From an uncultured Oscillibacter sp. (GTDB lineage Bacteria > Bacillota > Clostridia > Oscillospirales > Oscillospiraceae): 64,000 bases of DNA. The translations under genes and the position numbers were made by a program. The notes beneath the pieces are model-generated. The model was not told the DNA's origin, made no database searches, and saw only the letters and a list, made by a program, of their open reading frames with translations. The stretch is taken from contig CAJKKQ010000002.1 in NCBI GenBank assembly GCA_905200545.1, positions 112,231 to 176,230 on the forward strand, read 5' to 3'. Of the stretch, positions 17,235 to 29,800 are shown one piece after another. Numbering within the stretch: the stretch's first letter is position 1; every line of letters starts with the position of its first letter.

Positions 17235-17975
17235 ATGGAATTTCGTTTTCTGCATCTCTATCCCGATCTCATGAGCCTCTACGGAAGCTATGCCAACGTC
17301 TCCGTGCTGGTGCGCCAGCTGGAGCTGCTGGGACACAGCGTCCATCTGGAGACGGTGGCCCCCGGGGACACCGCCAGTCTCTCCGGCGCCGATTTCCTCT
17401 TTCTGGGCGCCGGTACCGAGCGCAGCCAGGCTGCGGCGCTGGAAGCCCTCTCTTCCATGGCAGGGGACATTCGCTCCGCTGCCGGAGACGGGCTGCCCAT
17501 GCTCTTTGCCGGCACCGCCATGGAGCTGTTGGGCGCCTCTGTCACCGGGCGGGACGGCCAGTGCCGCAAGGGCCTGGAAGTGGCATCCTTTACCGCCGTG
17601 CAAGGGGACAAGCGCATCGTGGGCGACCTGTACGGCACCACGGATCTCTATGATGAGCCTGTGGTGGGCTTTATGAACAAGTGCGCAGTGATCTCCGGCG
17701 TGGAGACCCCGCTCATCACCGCCTGTGCCATGGGCTTCGGCAATGAGCGAGAGGGCGGCCCGGAGGGCTTCCACCGGGATAACGTCTTTGCCTCGGAGCT
17801 CACCGGCCCCCTGCTGGTGAAAAACCCGGGGATGCTGCAGACCGTTACCGACGCCGTGTGTGCCCGGCGTGGTGTGACGCTGCCGGAGGAGCTGCCCCAC
17901 CTTCCTTACCTGCAGGAGGGCTTCCAGGTAACTGCGGAGCAGCTGCGGCTGCGCTGCGAGGCTACCAAAGCCTGA
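17235..17975 (+). CDS. gatD: GatD homologue lacking catalytic Cys and His
   Basis: A 246-aa class-I glutamine-amidotransferase-like protein paired with MurT. In known GatD proteins the nucleophile lies in ICGGYQ and the histidine in YLHGP. Here the aligned segments read AGTAME (Gly93 at the Cys position) and ELTGP (Thr190 at the His position), while flanking family features such as GFGNE, EGFH and GPLLVKNP are kept. Glutaminase activity is therefore unlikely. It may be a structural or regulatory partner of MurT. Alignment was by eye but both motifs are well anchored. Confidence 0.85.
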   Translation: MEFRFLHLYPDLMSLYGSYANVSVLVRQLELLGHSVHLETVAPGDTASLSGADFLFLGAGTERSQAAALEALSSMAGDIRSAAGDGLPMLFAGTAMELLGASVTGRDGQCRKGLEVASFTAVQGDKRIVGDLYGTTDLYDEPVVGFMNKCAVISGVETPLITACAMGFGNEREGGPEGFHRDNVFASELTGPLLVKNPGMLQTVTDAVCARRGVTLPEELPHLPYLQEGFQVTAEQLRLRCEATKA

Positions 17976-17997
17976 ACCACTCTTACAATGGTATAAA

Positions 17998-18032
17998 AAA
18001 CACCCCGAAGCTGTGCTTCGGGGTGTTTTTTT
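17998..18032 (+). terminator. Bidirectional terminator between gatD and the GH18 gene
   Basis: Stem ACACCCCGAAGC / GCTTCGGGGTGT, 3-base loop, seven T residues on the plus strand and A residues on the other side, serving the two convergent genes. Confidence 0.92.
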
Positions 18033-18036
18033 GTTC

Positions 18037-19758
18037 TTACGCCTCCAGATAGTCCCACAGGCGGGTGAGGAGCACCGCGGTCTGGGCACGGGTGGCGGTG
18101 CCGCCGGGGTCCAACGTGCCGTCGGCACGGCCCTGGAGCACGCCCACGTCCACGGCCCAGGCCATGGCCTCCCGGGCATAGGACTCCACAGCAGCGGCGT
18201 CGGGCCAGGCGGAAAGGTCCCCCTGTGCATCCCCGGCCTTACCCAGCCAGGAGGCGTAGCGGAAGAGAATGGCTGCAAGCTGCTGGCGGGTCAGGGGCGC
18301 ATCCGGGCGGAAGGTGCCGTCCTCGTAGCCCTCCAGGATCCCCTTCTGAGCAGCCCAGGTAATGGCTTTGGCGTAGTAGCTGCTCTGGTCCACATCCCGG
18401 AAGGGCACGGAACCGGAAGCGGAGGGCGTTCCTTCCATCCGGTAGAGGATGGCCGCCAGCATTCCCCGGGTCACCGTTCCCGCCGGGGTGAAGGTGGCAG
18501 CGGTGGTGCCGTTCATCCAGCCCTCCTCATATACCCGGAGCACGGCCTCGGCATACCAGGCACCGGCAGGCACGTCCCGGAAGGACGTTGCGGAAAAGGC
18601 GATGGAGATGAGCTCCGCCTCCGCGTCCTGGGAGAGCTCCCAGAAGCCGATGCCCCCCAGCTCCCGCTCTGCCGCCAGCCCGGCTTTTGCGGCAATGGAG
18701 GTGACGTCGTCATAGGAGATAAAGGCGCCGTTTCCGTAAAGATAGGGCACCTGAGCGGTGGCATGGCGGAGCTTTCGGTAAGAGCTGCTGCTCAGGTAAC
18801 TCTTTTTCAGCTGGTTATAGGTGACGGATTTTGCGGAGGTAAAGGTGCTGTAAAGGCCGCTGTTGGTGCTGCGCACCCCCTGGTATATGTAGCCGTAGAG
18901 GGGCATGCCCAGCACCAGCTTCTCCGCCGGGACGCCGGCTTTCAGCCAGGCATCCACTGCCGCGTCCACGCTGGACCGGTACTGGGGCGAGGACTCTGTG
19001 GGCGTGTAGAGGGGCGCGTTCAGATCTGCGTAACGGTCCCAGGGGCCGTGGAGATCATAGGCCATCAGGAACACGTGATCCACGATCTCTGCCACCGCCC
19101 GGGGCTGGATGTTGGCCAGGTACCCGGTTCCCGCCGCTCCGGCAATGGTGAGCACGTAGTCCTTCCCGTCCCGGCGCTCCTGTTTATCCAGGGCATCCCG
19201 GATAGCCCGGAGCAGCAGCGTGAAGTTCTCCCTGTCCGCGGGCCGGTGGATCACCCCCGGCTGGCCGCCGGAAACGGGATACTCCCAGTCCAGGTCAATG
19301 CCGTCCAGGCTGTGGGCGGTGAGGAGATCCACGCAGCTCTGGGCAAAGGTCTCCCGCCCCTTGGCGGTGGAAGCCACATCAGAGAAATAGGTGGAGTAGT
19401 CCCAGCCGCCCACGGATAGCACGATCCGCAGCTGTGGATTCCGCTTTTTCAGGGCCAGGAGGCCCTGGAAATTCTTTTTGTCCTGGGTGGGGTTGTCCAG
19501 TACCAGTTTCCCGGTATCGCCGTCAATGGCGGCAAAAGCATAGTTGATCTGGGTCAGCTGCTCCGCCGGGACGTCGCCGGGGGCATAGCCCAGATAGGAA
19601 GACCAGCCGGCGTAATAGCCCACCACCTCTCCGGCTGCGGCGGAAGATGCGGTGGATTGGGCTCCGGTAGAGCCGGCGGGAGATGTCAGCAGGGGCAGCG
19701 TCAGGCACACCGCCGCCAGCCATGCCGCTGCCCGCCGGAGGGGATTGCGCTTGCGCAT
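18037..19758 (-). CDS. Secreted GH18 glycosidase with three SLH domains
   Basis: A 573-aa protein. It has an N-terminal signal peptide (MRKRNPLRR then a hydrophobic stretch), a GH18 barrel with the catalytic DGIDLDWEYP at about residues 150-160, and three C-terminal S-layer-homology repeats from about residue 389 (FRDVPAGAWYAEAV; FRDVDQSSYYAKAI; a third before the stop). GH18 enzymes cleave chitin or peptidoglycan-type beta-1,4-linked GlcNAc; a cell-wall or dietary-chitin role is possible. SLH repeats anchor it to secondary wall polymers. The start at 19758 has AAAGGAG and gives a normal signal peptide. Confidence 0.92.
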   Translation of the reverse strand: MRKRNPLRRAAAWLAAVCLTLPLLTSPAGSTGAQSTASSAAAGEVVGYYAGWSSYLGYAPGDVPAEQLTQINYAFAAIDGDTGKLVLDNPTQDKKNFQGLLALKKRNPQLRIVLSVGGWDYSTYFSDVASTAKGRETFAQSCVDLLTAHSLDGIDLDWEYPVSGGQPGVIHRPADRENFTLLLRAIRDALDKQERRDGKDYVLTIAGAAGTGYLANIQPRAVAEIVDHVFLMAYDLHGPWDRYADLNAPLYTPTESSPQYRSSVDAAVDAWLKAGVPAEKLVLGMPLYGYIYQGVRSTNSGLYSTFTSAKSVTYNQLKKSYLSSSSYRKLRHATAQVPYLYGNGAFISYDDVTSIAAKAGLAAERELGGIGFWELSQDAEAELISIAFSATSFRDVPAGAWYAEAVLRVYEEGWMNGTTAATFTPAGTVTRGMLAAILYRMEGTPSASGSVPFRDVDQSSYYAKAITWAAQKGILEGYEDGTFRPDAPLTRQQLAAILFRYASWLGKAGDAQGDLSAWPDAAAVESYAREAMAWAVDVGVLQGRADGTLDPGGTATRAQTAVLLTRLWDYLEA

Positions 19759-19910
19759 GGAAGTTGCTCCTTTCAAGCCCCGGGAGGGGGTATCATTGTC
19801 CCCCCTATGATACCAGAGCCCCGTTCCGCCCTGCAACGGACAACTTCTGGAAGGGCTCCCAGCCGTTCCCCATGCATGGATCCCCCTTTCCCGGGAAAAG
19901 ACCCCGCAGG

Positions 19911-19946
19911 TGAAAAAAGAGCCCCTGTCCGATTGGACAGGGGCTC
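19911..19946 (-). terminator. Terminator of nifJ
   Basis: 12-bp stem GAGCCCCTGTCC / GGACAGGGGCTC with GATT loop and, on the minus strand, a TCTTTTTTC tail, 33 bases after the nifJ stop. Confidence 0.9.
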
Positions 19947-19979
19947 TTCATTTCCCGGTTCAGCTCAGGAGACAGGGCA

Positions 19980-23507
<3,528 letters not shown>

Positions 23508-23594
23508 AAACTTACCTCCTATTTTTGCTGCCGGGAGGGCAGCATCTTGCCAAAACACGAATCTCGGACGCTCCCCCGATTTTCATGCGGTAGT

Positions 23595-23623
23595 ATTATA
23601 TCACTTGTCTTTTCCCATGTAAA
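23595..23623 (-). promoter_or_regulatory. nifJ promoter
   Basis: Minus strand TTTACA (23618-23623), 17-base spacer, TATAAT (23595-23600). The -35 is embedded in CCCGTTTACATG, a half match to the GTTTAC arm of the operators at 3325-3338 and 49098-49111. Confidence 0.75.
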
Positions 23624-23793
23624 CGGGCACTTTGTTATTTTTTGCACAATTTTTATGTTTTCTGCGGATAGGACAAAAGGCCCCCGGTTTTTTGGTGAGT
23701 TTTTCGGTGAATGGGTTCCCTATTTTCCCTATCTGTGGTAAAATTCTGGCAGAATTACGCGCCGCAGGTGCCGGCGCAGACGAGGTGAGGGTC

Positions 23794-25311
23794 ATGGTGG
23801 TATCGGTGCGTTCTCTGGGCCTGGGAGGCGTGGCGGGCTATGAGGTCCGGGCGGAGTGTTTTCTCTCCGGCGGCCTGCCCGCTTTCGATGTGGTGGGACT
23901 GCCGGACACCGCCGTGCGGGAAGCCCGGGAGCGGGTTCGGGCAGCCGTGAAAAACTGCGGCGCCAAGTTCCCCGTCAGCCGCATTACGGTCAATCTCGCC
24001 CCGGCGGGGCAGAAAAAAGCGGGCACGGTGTATGACCTTCCTATTTTCATTGGAATCCTGGCGGCGTCCGGAGAGCTGCCCCCTCCCCCGGCGGACGCAG
24101 CCTTTATCGGAGAGCTGTCCCTGACGGGGTCGCTGCGTGGGATCCCCGGCGTGCTGCCCATGGCACTGGCGGCCCGGGAGGCGGGAATCCGGCAGCTGTT
24201 CGTTCCGGCGGAGAACGCCGCGGAGGCCACCTTGGCAGGCGGGCTCACGGTCTACGGCGTGGAGACGGTAGCAGCCCTTGCCGCCCACCTGCGGGGGGAG
24301 GCGCCCCTCTCCCCCGCTCCGGCCTGGGAGCCGGAGGCGGAAACGGAAGACCTGCCGGACCTGCGGGACGTGATGGGACAGGAAAACGTGAAGCGGGCAC
24401 TGGAGATCGCCGCGGCAGGAGGCCATAACCTGCTGATGATCGGCTCGCCGGGCTCCGGCAAATCCATGCTGGCCAAGCGGCTGCCCTCCATCCTCCCGGA
24501 GATGACCCGGGCGGAGGCCCTGGAGACCTCCGGTATTTGGTCGGTGGCGGGGATGACGGATCCGGGACACCCCCTGCTGACCCGGCGGCCCTTCCGCGCG
24601 CCCCATCACACGGCATCCGCCGCGGCGCTGGCAGGAGGCGGCCCGGCCATGCGGCCCGGGGAGATCAGTCTGGCCCACAACGGCGTGCTCTTCCTGGACG
24701 AGCTGCCGGAATTCCACCGGGATGTGCTGGAGGCCCTGCGCCAGCCCCTGGAGGATGGGACGGTAACGGTGGCCCGGGCGGGAGGAACGCTGCACCTGCC
24801 CGCCCGGTTCCAGCTTGTCTGCGCCATGAACCCCTGCCGGTGCGGCTGGCGGGGCCATCCCTCGGGGCGGTGCACCTGCTCGGACCGGGAGGTGGCCAAG
24901 TACGTGGAGAAGATATCCGGGCCGCTGCTGGACCGCATCGACCTCCACGTGAGCGTTGCCCCGGTGGAATACGAGGCCATGCGGCGGCGGGAGACGCCGG
25001 AATCCTCGGCAGACGTGCGAGAGCGGGTAGAAGCCGCCCGGGCCATCCAGCGCAGGCGCTACGCGGGAACAGACACCGCCTGCAACGCCCAGATGACCCC
25101 CGCCCAGATCGCCGCCTTCTGCCGTCTGGATGGTGCCGGGGACGCCCTGATGAAAGGCGCCTTCCAGCGGATGGGCCTCACGGCCCGGAGCCACGACCGG
25201 GTACTGCGGGTGGCCCGAACCATCGCGGATCTGGAGGGTGAGACGGAGATCAGCGCCGCCCACATCGCGGAGGCAGTGCAGTTCCGGAACACCGACATTT
25301 TAAGGGGATAA
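23794..25311 (+). CDS. ComM/YifB-family AAA+ ATPase (Mg-chelatase-like)
   Basis: A 505-aa protein with the YifB/ComM layout. There is an N-terminal Lon-like domain (AFDVVGLPDTAVREARERVR), Walker A GSPGSGKS, a Mg-chelatase core with Walker B VLFLDELPEF, the zinc-like CAMNPCRCGWRG segment and a C-terminal helical domain. ComM proteins promote branch migration during natural transformation. GTGAGG precedes the ATG at 23794, and the length from this start is normal for the family. Confidence 0.93.
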   Translation: MVVSVRSLGLGGVAGYEVRAECFLSGGLPAFDVVGLPDTAVREARERVRAAVKNCGAKFPVSRITVNLAPAGQKKAGTVYDLPIFIGILAASGELPPPPADAAFIGELSLTGSLRGIPGVLPMALAAREAGIRQLFVPAENAAEATLAGGLTVYGVETVAALAAHLRGEAPLSPAPAWEPEAETEDLPDLRDVMGQENVKRALEIAAAGGHNLLMIGSPGSGKSMLAKRLPSILPEMTRAEALETSGIWSVAGMTDPGHPLLTRRPFRAPHHTASAAALAGGGPAMRPGEISLAHNGVLFLDELPEFHRDVLEALRQPLEDGTVTVARAGGTLHLPARFQLVCAMNPCRCGWRGHPSGRCTCSDREVAKYVEKISGPLLDRIDLHVSVAPVEYEAMRRRETPESSADVRERVEAARAIQRRRYAGTDTACNAQMTPAQIAAFCRLDGAGDALMKGAFQRMGLTARSHDRVLRVARTIADLEGETEISAAHIAEAVQFRNTDILRG

Positions 25312-25314
25312 GCA

Positions 25315-25346
25315 AAGCGCCCGGCCAAAAGCCGGGCGCTTTTTTG
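25315..25346 (+). terminator. Bidirectional terminator after yifB
   Basis: 11-bp stem AAGCGCCCGGC / GCCGGGCGCTT with a CAAAA loop and T run, between two convergent genes. Confidence 0.9.
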
Positions 25347-25351
25347 CGCAT

Positions 25352-25984
25352 TCAGCGGATGAAGTTGGTCATGGTGCGGGGGAAGCTCTCCGGCGGGGGC
25401 AGGGTCTCCCGGGTGGCGGAGAGGACTTTCACCATCCAGGCCATGTCACGGCCCAGGCGGGCAGCCACCTCCACGCCCTCGGTATCGGCCAGAGCTTCGC
25501 CGGGGTCGGCGCCGTGGACGGCGCCCCAGTAGTCGGAGGTCACCAGGACCATTTCCATGGCATTCATGGTGCCCAGGAGCTGCTGGTACGTCTCCATACC
25601 ACCGGAGCGGCGGAGGGTACACAGGGCGCCGCCCACTTTGTGGGCAAACTGGTTGACGCCGCAGCCAGCGGCAAGCATCATCCGGTCCAGGACGCACTTC
25701 ATACCACCGGCAATGCCGCCGTGGTAGACGGGAGAGGCCAGGAGGATGCCGTCGGCGGCGCAGCAGGCGGCGATGACATCGTTGACGGCATCGTCCGTCT
25801 GGACACAGCGGAGGCTGCCGGTATTCAGGCAGTGGTAGCAGGCCATGCAGGGGTGGACTTTGGGGCCGGGCTGGAGAACCTCAAACTCCACGCCGGCGGA
25901 GACCACCTCCCGGCGCACCACCTCCAGCAGCTGGGTGATATTTCCATTCTTCCGGGGACTTCCGTTGATGGCAACGATCTTCAT
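25352..25984 (-). CDS. Iron-sulfur flavoprotein / NADPH-dependent FMN reductase family
   Basis: A 210-aa flavodoxin-fold protein beginning MKIVAINGSPRKNGN, the FMN phosphate loop. A compact cysteine motif CMACYHCLNTGSLRC (C-x2-C-x2-C-x7-C, about residues 48-62) matches the pattern of archaeal/clostridial iron-sulfur flavoproteins that carry a 4Fe-4S cluster. It probably transfers electrons from ferredoxin to an unknown acceptor or detoxifies O2/quinones. Confidence 0.85.
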   Translation of the reverse strand: MKIVAINGSPRKNGNITQLLEVVRREVVSAGVEFEVLQPGPKVHPCMACYHCLNTGSLRCVQTDDAVNDVIAACCAADGILLASPVYHGGIAGGMKCVLDRMMLAAGCGVNQFAHKVGGALCTLRRSGGMETYQQLLGTMNAMEMVLVTSDYWGAVHGADPGEALADTEGVEVAARLGRDMAWMVKVLSATRETLPPPESFPRTMTNFIR

Positions 25985-26182
25985 GGGATCCCTCCAAACT
26001 CAAGTATTCACAGGGGATTGGCTGATACTGCCATTATAGCCCATGGGGGACATCCTGGCAACGGGAGAAAAAAATTTGCCGGGGTTGCACAAAACCGTGC
26101 AACTTCCGGCAGGCGGGGCCCCTATGGGGGGAATTCTATACTCGGAGCAGTCCGATGGGGAGGTGAAATGGGAGGAATCATT

Positions 26183-26776
26183 TTGAATACAACGGAACAC
26201 TATCAGCTGAACCAATGGGAGGGCAGCGACCGCATCATGCGGGAAGATTTCAACGCGGACAACCGGAAAACGGAGGAGGCGCTGACAGAGCTGGCAGACA
26301 CAGTGGCCCAAAAGATCGGGCAGGCGGAGATGAACGCCGCCCTGCAGTGGGTAAAAATCGGGGAACAGGTATTGAGCGGAAGCGCTTATGATCTGCCCGT
26401 GACCATTTCCAACGCAGAGAACTATCGTTTATTTTTGATGGTCTTTGATTTTTCAGGGGGACAGTCGGTAGGACTTCAATGGCCGGGATACAACGGCAGC
26501 ATTTCTATCGGTTATGTAGATCGTGGGGATGTCATTCAGCAGGGCGGCGGTATTTTTATGGGCGCGGCTATGCCGGCAGACGGTGTTTTTTCCTGGTACG
26601 CTTCCAGTACACAGGGCAGTGAAAGCGGGAACCGCTATCATAGCTACTCCTTTCTTTCCGGGGCGGCCACATCCGGCGACGTAACCGTAGGGCTATCCAG
26701 TTTACCGGATTACGACGGGTCCCGGGTGGCGCTGAATCAGGGAAGCTCTCTGTACATCTACGGACTGCGGAAGTAA
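26183..26776 (+). CDS. Orphan phage-tail-like protein
   Basis: A 197-aa protein whose N-terminus (YQLNQWEGSDRIMREDFNADN) matches the start typical of small tail/fibre-associated proteins in Clostridia prophages. The C-terminal part is Gly/Ser-rich beta. A TTG start at 26183 is chosen: GGAGG lies 7 bases upstream and the resulting N-terminus (MNTTEHYQL) fits related proteins. An ATG at 26168 is possible but its ribosome site is only 4 bases away. No other phage gene surrounds it, so it is a remnant or a domesticated gene. The terminator follows at once. Confidence 0.65.
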   Translation: MNTTEHYQLNQWEGSDRIMREDFNADNRKTEEALTELADTVAQKIGQAEMNAALQWVKIGEQVLSGSAYDLPVTISNAENYRLFLMVFDFSGGQSVGLQWPGYNGSISIGYVDRGDVIQQGGGIFMGAAMPADGVFSWYASSTQGSESGNRYHSYSFLSGAATSGDVTVGLSSLPDYDGSRVALNQGSSLYIYGLRK

Positions 26777-26788
26777 GGGGGACAAAAC

Positions 26789-26822
26789 AAGACCCCCGCT
26801 CATATGAGCGGGGGTCTTGCTT
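26789..26822 (+). terminator. Bidirectional terminator
   Basis: Perfect 13-bp stem AAGACCCCCGCTC / GAGCGGGGGTCTT with a CATAT-type loop, between the phage-like gene and the convergent SLH surface-protein gene. Confidence 0.88.
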
Positions 26823-26854
26823 ATCTCAAATCAGAATCTGATTTTTGATAAGGA

Positions 26855-29800
26855 TCAGGTGGCAGAAACGGTCACGGTCACGCTGGTGGCAGTCTTGAAG
26901 ATATAGGTGCCGTCGAAGCCGGACACGGCAGTGCCGCCCACGGTGACGGTCTTGGAGCTGGTGTTATCAGCGAAGGTGACAACCATCTCCACGTTCTCGT
27001 TGGCCTTCACGGTCAGGACATCGCCATCATAGTAGGACACACCGTTGATCTTGACCAGAGCATTGGTGATGTCGAAGGTCAGGTTGACCATGTCGTTGCT
27101 GCCCTTGACGGCGATGTAACGGACATCGGTGTCGCCGTTGGCAGTATCAACCAGCTTGAAGACCTGCACGCTGCCGGCGCTGACAGAAGCAGACTTCTCA
27201 CCAATGGTATAGGTGCTGGTGCTGGTGAAGGAGTCAGAAGCGGAGGTGAAGTTCTGCCAGTAAGCAGTAGCACTACCCTCGGCATCGAAGTCCACAGCGA
27301 AGGTGGCGCCAGGAACATACTCGATGGCGTTCTTGTAAGCCTGAGAAGCGCTGGTGTAGGCGCTGACTTCCTCGCCGTTGAAGGTCACGTTGGAGACCTT
27401 GGGCTCAGCGGGAGCAGCCTTCTCGTGACGATAGATGTAGACCAGCTCAGCGGTCTCCTCGTCCTGCTTCAGGACCTGGACCTGGATGTCGTAATCGTCA
27501 TCGTCCATGTCGTCCAGACGGCCGTCATAGATGGAATCCAGCTCGTAGGTGCCGTCCTTCTGCAGGGCGTAATCCACCACGACGAAGACGGTCTCATCGT
27601 TGACGTCGTACTTGTTGGAGGAAGTCTGAGCAGCGCCAGCCCAGAAGGCATCGATACCAACAGCGACAACGGGCTTCGTAGCGGGCATACCAGCAGAGGT
27701 AACCTCAGTGATGTACTCCTCGTCCACGGTCTTGGTGACCTTGTAGAGGGTATCAGCCTTGAGGACGTTGCTGCCAGACTTGTCAGCGTTGTACTTGATG
27801 TTCAGAGGAGTCTTTTCGCCGTTGACATAGGCGTTCGCATAGGTCCAGAAATCATCGCCATCATAGCGGAAGGACTCACGCTTGGTATCCTTCAGCATGA
27901 AGTAGGTGCTGGCGGAATCATAGATGTCGCCATCGAGGATGAAGACCACGGAAGCGATCTTGCCGTCCATGACATAGGCGATCTCAGCGTTGTCAACGTT
28001 GGGAACTTCCTTGTAGCCAGTGTAAGCAACACCGTTCATGGTGTCCACGAAGATGGTCTTGTTGTCCACGATGAAAGCGTTAGCACCAGCCTGGACATAA
28101 GCCTTGCCGTTGTGGATCTCAACAGTCTTGGTGGGATCAGCGGGATCGGTGGTGTCCATATAGTACTGTCTCACATCGCTGTTCTCGTCGGTCACGCTGG
28201 CAGCAACGGGAACATAGGTGAGAGAATAGACGCCCTTGCTAGAAACAGAGTACTTCCAGATCAGGCCGTCCACGTTGGTACGCTGCTTCCAGTCGTTGTT
28301 GGTATTGCCGTCATTGTCAATCCACTCGATGGAGTCGCCGGTGCTGGAGAATTTGATGGGCTTGCCCAGGCTGGGAACAGTCATGCTGTTGGGCAGCTTG
28401 CCTTCCAGCTCGTCGTCCAGATCAACCTTGGGGTTGGTGGCGTCGGGCAGATAGACCTTGGCGATCCAGTCGCGCAGCTCCTCGTCGGAGTCGGTGACGA
28501 ACAGGTACTGGTCCACAGTCTCCTCAGAGGGAGCGAAGCCCAGAACGTAGCCGTTGGGATCCAGGTACACGATGTAGTCCTCATCCAGAGTGGGGTGAGC
28601 AACCACGTTGGTGTTCTCGCTCAGGTCATAGACCATGTGGCTCTGCTGAGCGGGATCCTTAGCATCCTCAGAATAGACATACTTGTCGCTGTCCATCTTC
28701 AGATAAGTCTCACCGGTAACCTTGGTGGAGTTGTTGGCCTTATCGGTATCCTTATCCACGCGGGTGACAGTGCCGGTGACGGTCTCGGGCTCAAAGACCT
28801 CGCCGATGACATACTCGTCCTCGTCGTCGTCCCAATCCATGGTGAAGACCACATAGTCGTCCTCAGCATAGCCCTCGACATAGAAGGTCTTGTTGTCCAG
28901 ATCCTTGGCGCCCTTGGACAGAACGGAAACGGTGATGTACTCGCCGTCGTCATCGCTCTTGACCTTGGAAACCTGGCCCAGATAGTAGTTGAACTCGACC
29001 ACGTCAACGGTCTCTTCCAGGTCGTTGACATAGACCTCGGTGACAGTGCCCTCGCCAGTGTAGACCCACTCGTCGTCGTTGTTCTTGGCGGGGATGGTAC
29101 CGGTCTTCTGCTCCACACCGTTGATGTAGAAGGACCAGTCATACTCGTCCTTGTCGGTGATCACGCCGCCAAGATCCTTGTAGACATCAGCCTCTTCCAT
29201 GGACTCGGTGTAGACATAGGTGGGCTCGATGGAAGTGAAGGTGCCGATCTCGGACTTCTTGTTCTTCCAGGTGTTAGCGGGACGGCCATAGATGCCCTCG
29301 CCGACTTCCAGCTCCAGATTGGGGAAGTACTTCTCAGCGAACTGGACGTAGCCGTCCTTCTTGATGTTGCCATCGTTGCTCTTCAGAGCGGTGCCCCAAG
29401 CAACCTCGGTACGAGCGCTGGCCAGAACCACGTCGGCGCCGTTGACGTTGACAGTGGTGGTCTGGGGATACTCGACCATGGTGGCCTTCAGGGTGTTCAG
29501 GGAGTACAGGCAAGCCTCTTCACGGTTGACGTAAGCCTGACCGGTGAAGTCGTCATTGCCCTTGGCCAGGCCGATGGCGATGGCCTGCTTGGCAACGTTG
29601 ATGGACCAGTTGGGACCGGTGTAACCCTCAACGTCGCTCTTGTAGCCCAGAGCGCCCAGCAGCATCTTCATGAAAGCATAGCCGGTCAGAGGAGCGGCGG
29701 GCTTGAAGGTGCCGTCAGCATAACCGCTGATGATGCCAGTCTTCTGGCAATAAGCGATATAGCCGGCAAAGGTGTGGTTGACGGGGACGTCGCTGTAGGG

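Noticed and set aside
12454..18278. Very long minus-strand frames opposite mnmG, murT and the cyclase gene
   Set aside because: Low-complexity Gly/His/Gln/Ala translations typical of antisense frames in GC-rich DNA; the plus-strand genes are clear.
26168..26182. ATG at 26168 as start of the phage-like gene
   Set aside because: Its SD is only 4 bases away; the TTG at 26183 has GGAGG at 7 bases and gives the N-terminus usual for this protein type.
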